Of a stretch of DNA of 64,000 nt, positions 62,014 through 64,000 are shown piece after piece (position 1 is the stretch's first letter; every line of letters begins with the position of its first letter). The stretch spans positions 1 to 64,000 of the forward strand of contig JACKPT010000006.1 of the NCBI GenBank assembly GCA_024233345.1, read 5' to 3'. The notes under the pieces are model-generated. The model made no database searches, was not told the DNA's origin, and saw nothing but the letters and a program-made list of their open reading frames with translations. Source of the DNA: Verrucomicrobiota bacterium (GTDB lineage Bacteria > Verrucomicrobiota > Kiritimatiellia > CAIVKH01). A program made the position numbers and the translations under genes.

Positions 62014-62571
62014 TTACCAGGCGGTATCGAGTTCGACTTCATCCACCTGGAGAGCGCCATCCGAGCCAGCGCCCGACACATTGATGACCACCCGCACATA
62101 CGCGGTTCCCTCAGGCGCCAGGGCCTCGACGGTTTTCTGGGTCCACACCTCCGAAACATCGGAAAGGCTCACCACTTCGGAACCAAGCTGGGTGGTCCGA
62201 TCTTCATTGAAGAACTCGATCTTCAGTTCCTGCTGATTGGCGGTCCAGGAACCATCGGCATAGAACCAGGCGGTCAGGATATAGGTCGTACCGGCGGTAC
62301 CGGGCACTTCCTGCCAAAACCCACCATAGTCATCCATCCCCGACCAGGTGCCTTGAATCACGCCCTGCCAGGAGCCTTCATGCGCCCGCCAGTCCTTGCG
62401 CACCGCGCTGCCCCAGGCATCGCCATGTTCATCGGGCTCATTCATTTTCCACTGGCTGGCAATTTCATCCGACGAGCCCATCTCTTCGAAGCTCCCGTTT
62501 TTCAGCAGGTTCGCCTGAACCAACTGGGCGGCAAAAAAGCTGGCACAAATCATTAGCAGGGATTTCTTCAT
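62014..62571 (-). CDS. Exported carbohydrate-binding-like protein
   Basis: A 185-residue secreted protein. Signal peptide (SLLMICASFFAAQLVQA) then a beta-sandwich of the CBM4/9/22 type: NLLKNGSFEEMGSSDE at the start, YILTAWFYADGSW, ELKIEFFNEDRTTQLG and VRVVINVSGAGSDG, ending with DEVELDTAW. It has no catalytic domain. GAGGAAAACC precedes the ATG at 62571. Separated by 16 bases from an SGNH lipoprotein gene, with which it may be cotranscribed. Confidence 0.8.
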   Translation of the reverse strand: MKKSLLMICASFFAAQLVQANLLKNGSFEEMGSSDEIASQWKMNEPDEHGDAWGSAVRKDWRAHEGSWQGVIQGTWSGMDDYGGFWQEVPGTAGTTYILTAWFYADGSWTANQQELKIEFFNEDRTTQLGSEVVSLSDVSEVWTQKTVEALAPEGTAYVRVVINVSGAGSDGALQVDEVELDTAW

Positions 62572-62587
62572 GGTTTTCCTCGGGGGG

Positions 62588-63241
62588 TTAGAGTTTGTCG
62601 TTAAAAGAGAGGGCAATTAACTGATTGCCGGAGTCGCTGGGATGCAAGCCATCGCCCTGGAGAAAGCTGCGCTCATTACCAAATTCCTTGTTCACATCGA
62701 CCACCCGAACCCCCTCTTCCTTACAGACCTGCTTGATCGCAGCATTGTATTCAGGGACTTTGTCGGCGGCAAAGGCATGACTGTCATACATGGGAAGGAC
62801 CGTGCCCACCAGCGGAACCGTATTGTTGGCCTTGGCGGCCTGGATCATGACCCGGATGTGATAGGTCAAGGTACCGGAGGTGTGGCCATAGATGGCGTCA
62901 TTGGCACCGTAATTGATCAGGACATAACCAGGCTTGGTCCGGCTCAGAACGCCGGCAATCCGGGAAGCTCCTCCGGCACTGCGCTCACCGCAGCGTCCCT
63001 CATTGATCACGCCCTTGCCGGACAACCCGGCAAGTCGGCTCGGCCACGGAGCCCCCGCAGGCACACACTGCCCCTCGGTGATACTGTCGCCCATGGCCAC
63101 CACCAGGCCAGGGTCATTGTCGCCAAAATCCTTCGGGGTGCTTCCACTGTCACCGCCACTGTCGTTACAGGCGGACACCAGAGCCAGACCGCCGACGAGA
63201 GCCATCACCCAACCAAGCTGCTTGAACCAGTTTTTCATCAT
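62588..63241 (-). CDS. SGNH/GDSL-family hydrolase lipoprotein
   Basis: A 217-residue lipid-anchored esterase: LVSAC lipobox at residue about 24, block I GDSITEG, block III GANDAI, and block V DGLHPSDSG with catalytic Asp/His. It may deacetylate polysaccharides. The ATG at 63241 follows GGAGG. With the carbohydrate-binding gene it forms a small module acting on an extracellular glycan. Confidence 0.87.
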   Translation of the reverse strand: MMKNWFKQLGWVMALVGGLALVSACNDSGGDSGSTPKDFGDNDPGLVVAMGDSITEGQCVPAGAPWPSRLAGLSGKGVINEGRCGERSAGGASRIAGVLSRTKPGYVLINYGANDAIYGHTSGTLTYHIRVMIQAAKANNTVPLVGTVLPMYDSHAFAADKVPEYNAAIKQVCKEEGVRVVDVNKEFGNERSFLQGDGLHPSDSGNQLIALSFNDKL

Positions 63242-63312
63242 CTTCCTCCGTTGCAAACCGATGCAAACAAGTACGGGATAACCTGCCATCTGTAAAGGTG
63301 CATTTCCTCAGG

Positions 63313-63353
63313 AAAAGGCCCGCCCCCCCGCCACCGGGGCGGGAGGTACGGGC
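63313..63353 (-). terminator. Terminator after the partial gene at the right edge
   Basis: GC-rich stem GGCCCGCC..GGGCGGG.. on the minus strand followed by a T4 run; lies between the 63382 gene and the SGNH gene. Confidence 0.6.
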
Positions 63354-63381
63354 TGGTGCATGAGGGTCATCCTTACCAAAA

Positions 63382-64000
63382 TCAGGGAACCATAACCCCG
63401 GTGCGGTAGAACCGCATCGGAACCGGATTGGTTACCGTCATCATCACCGGACTCTGATCCGGATTTCCGGCCCGGTTCAGGCCCGAAGCCACCCAGTTGG
63501 ACCCGAGCAGATCGTTCGACCAGAATACGTCATACTCCCGGGCCGCCGAGGTCGGGGGGCCAGCCTGCAGGCTCATTTCTCCCGCCCCGCTGGCAAATAC
63601 GATCCGGTCGGTATAAACCGAAGCCCCATTGGTCGGGATGGTGTCCGCAATAAACTCATCGAGATTGCTGGCGCCATCGAGATCCAGATCCGCCGAGGCC
63701 ACCAGACAGGTCGAACAACCGCCATGCAAGATCTCATAGTCATCGGAAATCCCATCGCCATCGGCGTCACCCCCAGTGCCGCTCCGGGTAATCACCACGG
63801 TATCGCTGGTGGAGATGCCAGAACCACTGCCCGGTTCGGTGATGGCCAGGTTGTCGAAGTAGAAGTTCCGGTTGGAATTCTGTCCGTCCGCGGTTCCGTT
63901 GTTGTAGGACCAGGCCCGAAACTCCGTGACTGACCCTGCGACGGTTCCCGTATATTGACGCATGGAGCCACCCACCGGCGTCACCGCAACCGTGTAGTTC
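63382..64000 (-). CDS. C-terminal part of an exported modular protein, 5' end outside window
   Basis: The frame is open to the window edge (NYTVAVTPVGGSM), so only about 205 C-terminal residues are seen. They match the C-terminal part of the GH57 protein module by module: RAWSYNNGTADGQNSNRN, a calcium loop DADGDGISDDYEI and DLDLDGASNLDEFI, then REYDVFWSNDLLGSNW and PMRFYRTGVMVP. It is therefore probably the tail of another large secreted enzyme or binding protein. Confidence 0.85.
   Translation of the reverse strand, partial: NYTVAVTPVGGSMRQYTGTVAGSVTEFRAWSYNNGTADGQNSNRNFYFDNLAITEPGSGSGISTSDTVVITRSGTGGDADGDGISDDYEILHGGCSTCLVASADLDLDGASNLDEFIADTIPTNGASVYTDRIVFASGAGEMSLQAGPPTSAAREYDVFWSNDLLGSNWVASGLNRAGNPDQSPVMMTVTNPVPMRFYRTGVMVP

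Overview
The window looks like a chromosome segment of a bacterium of the PVC superphylum, most likely Kiritimatiellota or a close Verrucomicrobiota relative. The main pointers are a Minf_1886-type protein known from Planctomycetes and Verrucomicrobia, a PEP-CTERM protein, many exported proteins with DxDxDG calcium-binding (thrombospondin type 3-like) stretches and a shared C-terminal module, and a polysaccharide-degrading secretome. The assignment is inference; there is no rRNA or tRNA gene here to settle it.

Layout. 1-6 kb: the end of a mevalonate-pathway decarboxylase gene, a ribosome hibernation factor, an exported protein, then coaBC between two paralogous exported proteins, with a PEP-CTERM protein. 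6.4-12.9 kb: a housekeeping operon nusA-infB-rbfA-truB-ribF-hydrolase. 12.9-25 kb: rpoZ-smpB, a UDP-glucuronate decarboxylase, an FHA protein, a ygeW / carbamate kinase / threonine synthase-like trio, cytochrome bd oxidase, CorA, PhoH2 and a glycosyltransferase. 25.3-27.7 kb: a large exported modular protein.

27.7-38.7 kb is an accessory island. It holds a truncated tyrosine recombinase behind an 11-bp-arm palindrome, a 74-nt cloverleaf-like inverted-repeat element, a protein with an AcrVA2-like C-terminal motif, a complete group IIC intron inserted antisense at the 3' end of that gene, the first 70 or so codons of a defence-type reverse transcriptase, a truncated IS21 element that cut that gene, a REP-associated transposase unit that in turn cut the IS21, and two exported genes bracketed by 110-bp direct repeats. 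The insertions are nested and can be ordered in time.

38.8-53 kb: mostly ordinary genes (EEP phosphatase and sodium symporter pair, a small membrane protein coupled to a NUDIX hydrolase, M16 peptidase, UppP, EF-P with its lysylation ligase EpmA, PurQ, a NYN-type protein), separated by short inverted-repeat elements. 53-60 kb: a secreted GH57 alpha-glucan hydrolase with a starch-binding domain, divergent from a GH31 alpha-glucosidase across an operator-like region. 60-64 kb: a STAS-like protein, a polyprenyl diphosphate synthase, an exported carbohydrate-binding-like protein, an SGNH lipoprotein, and the C-terminal end of another modular exported protein that runs off the window.

No CRISPR array, tRNA or rRNA was seen.
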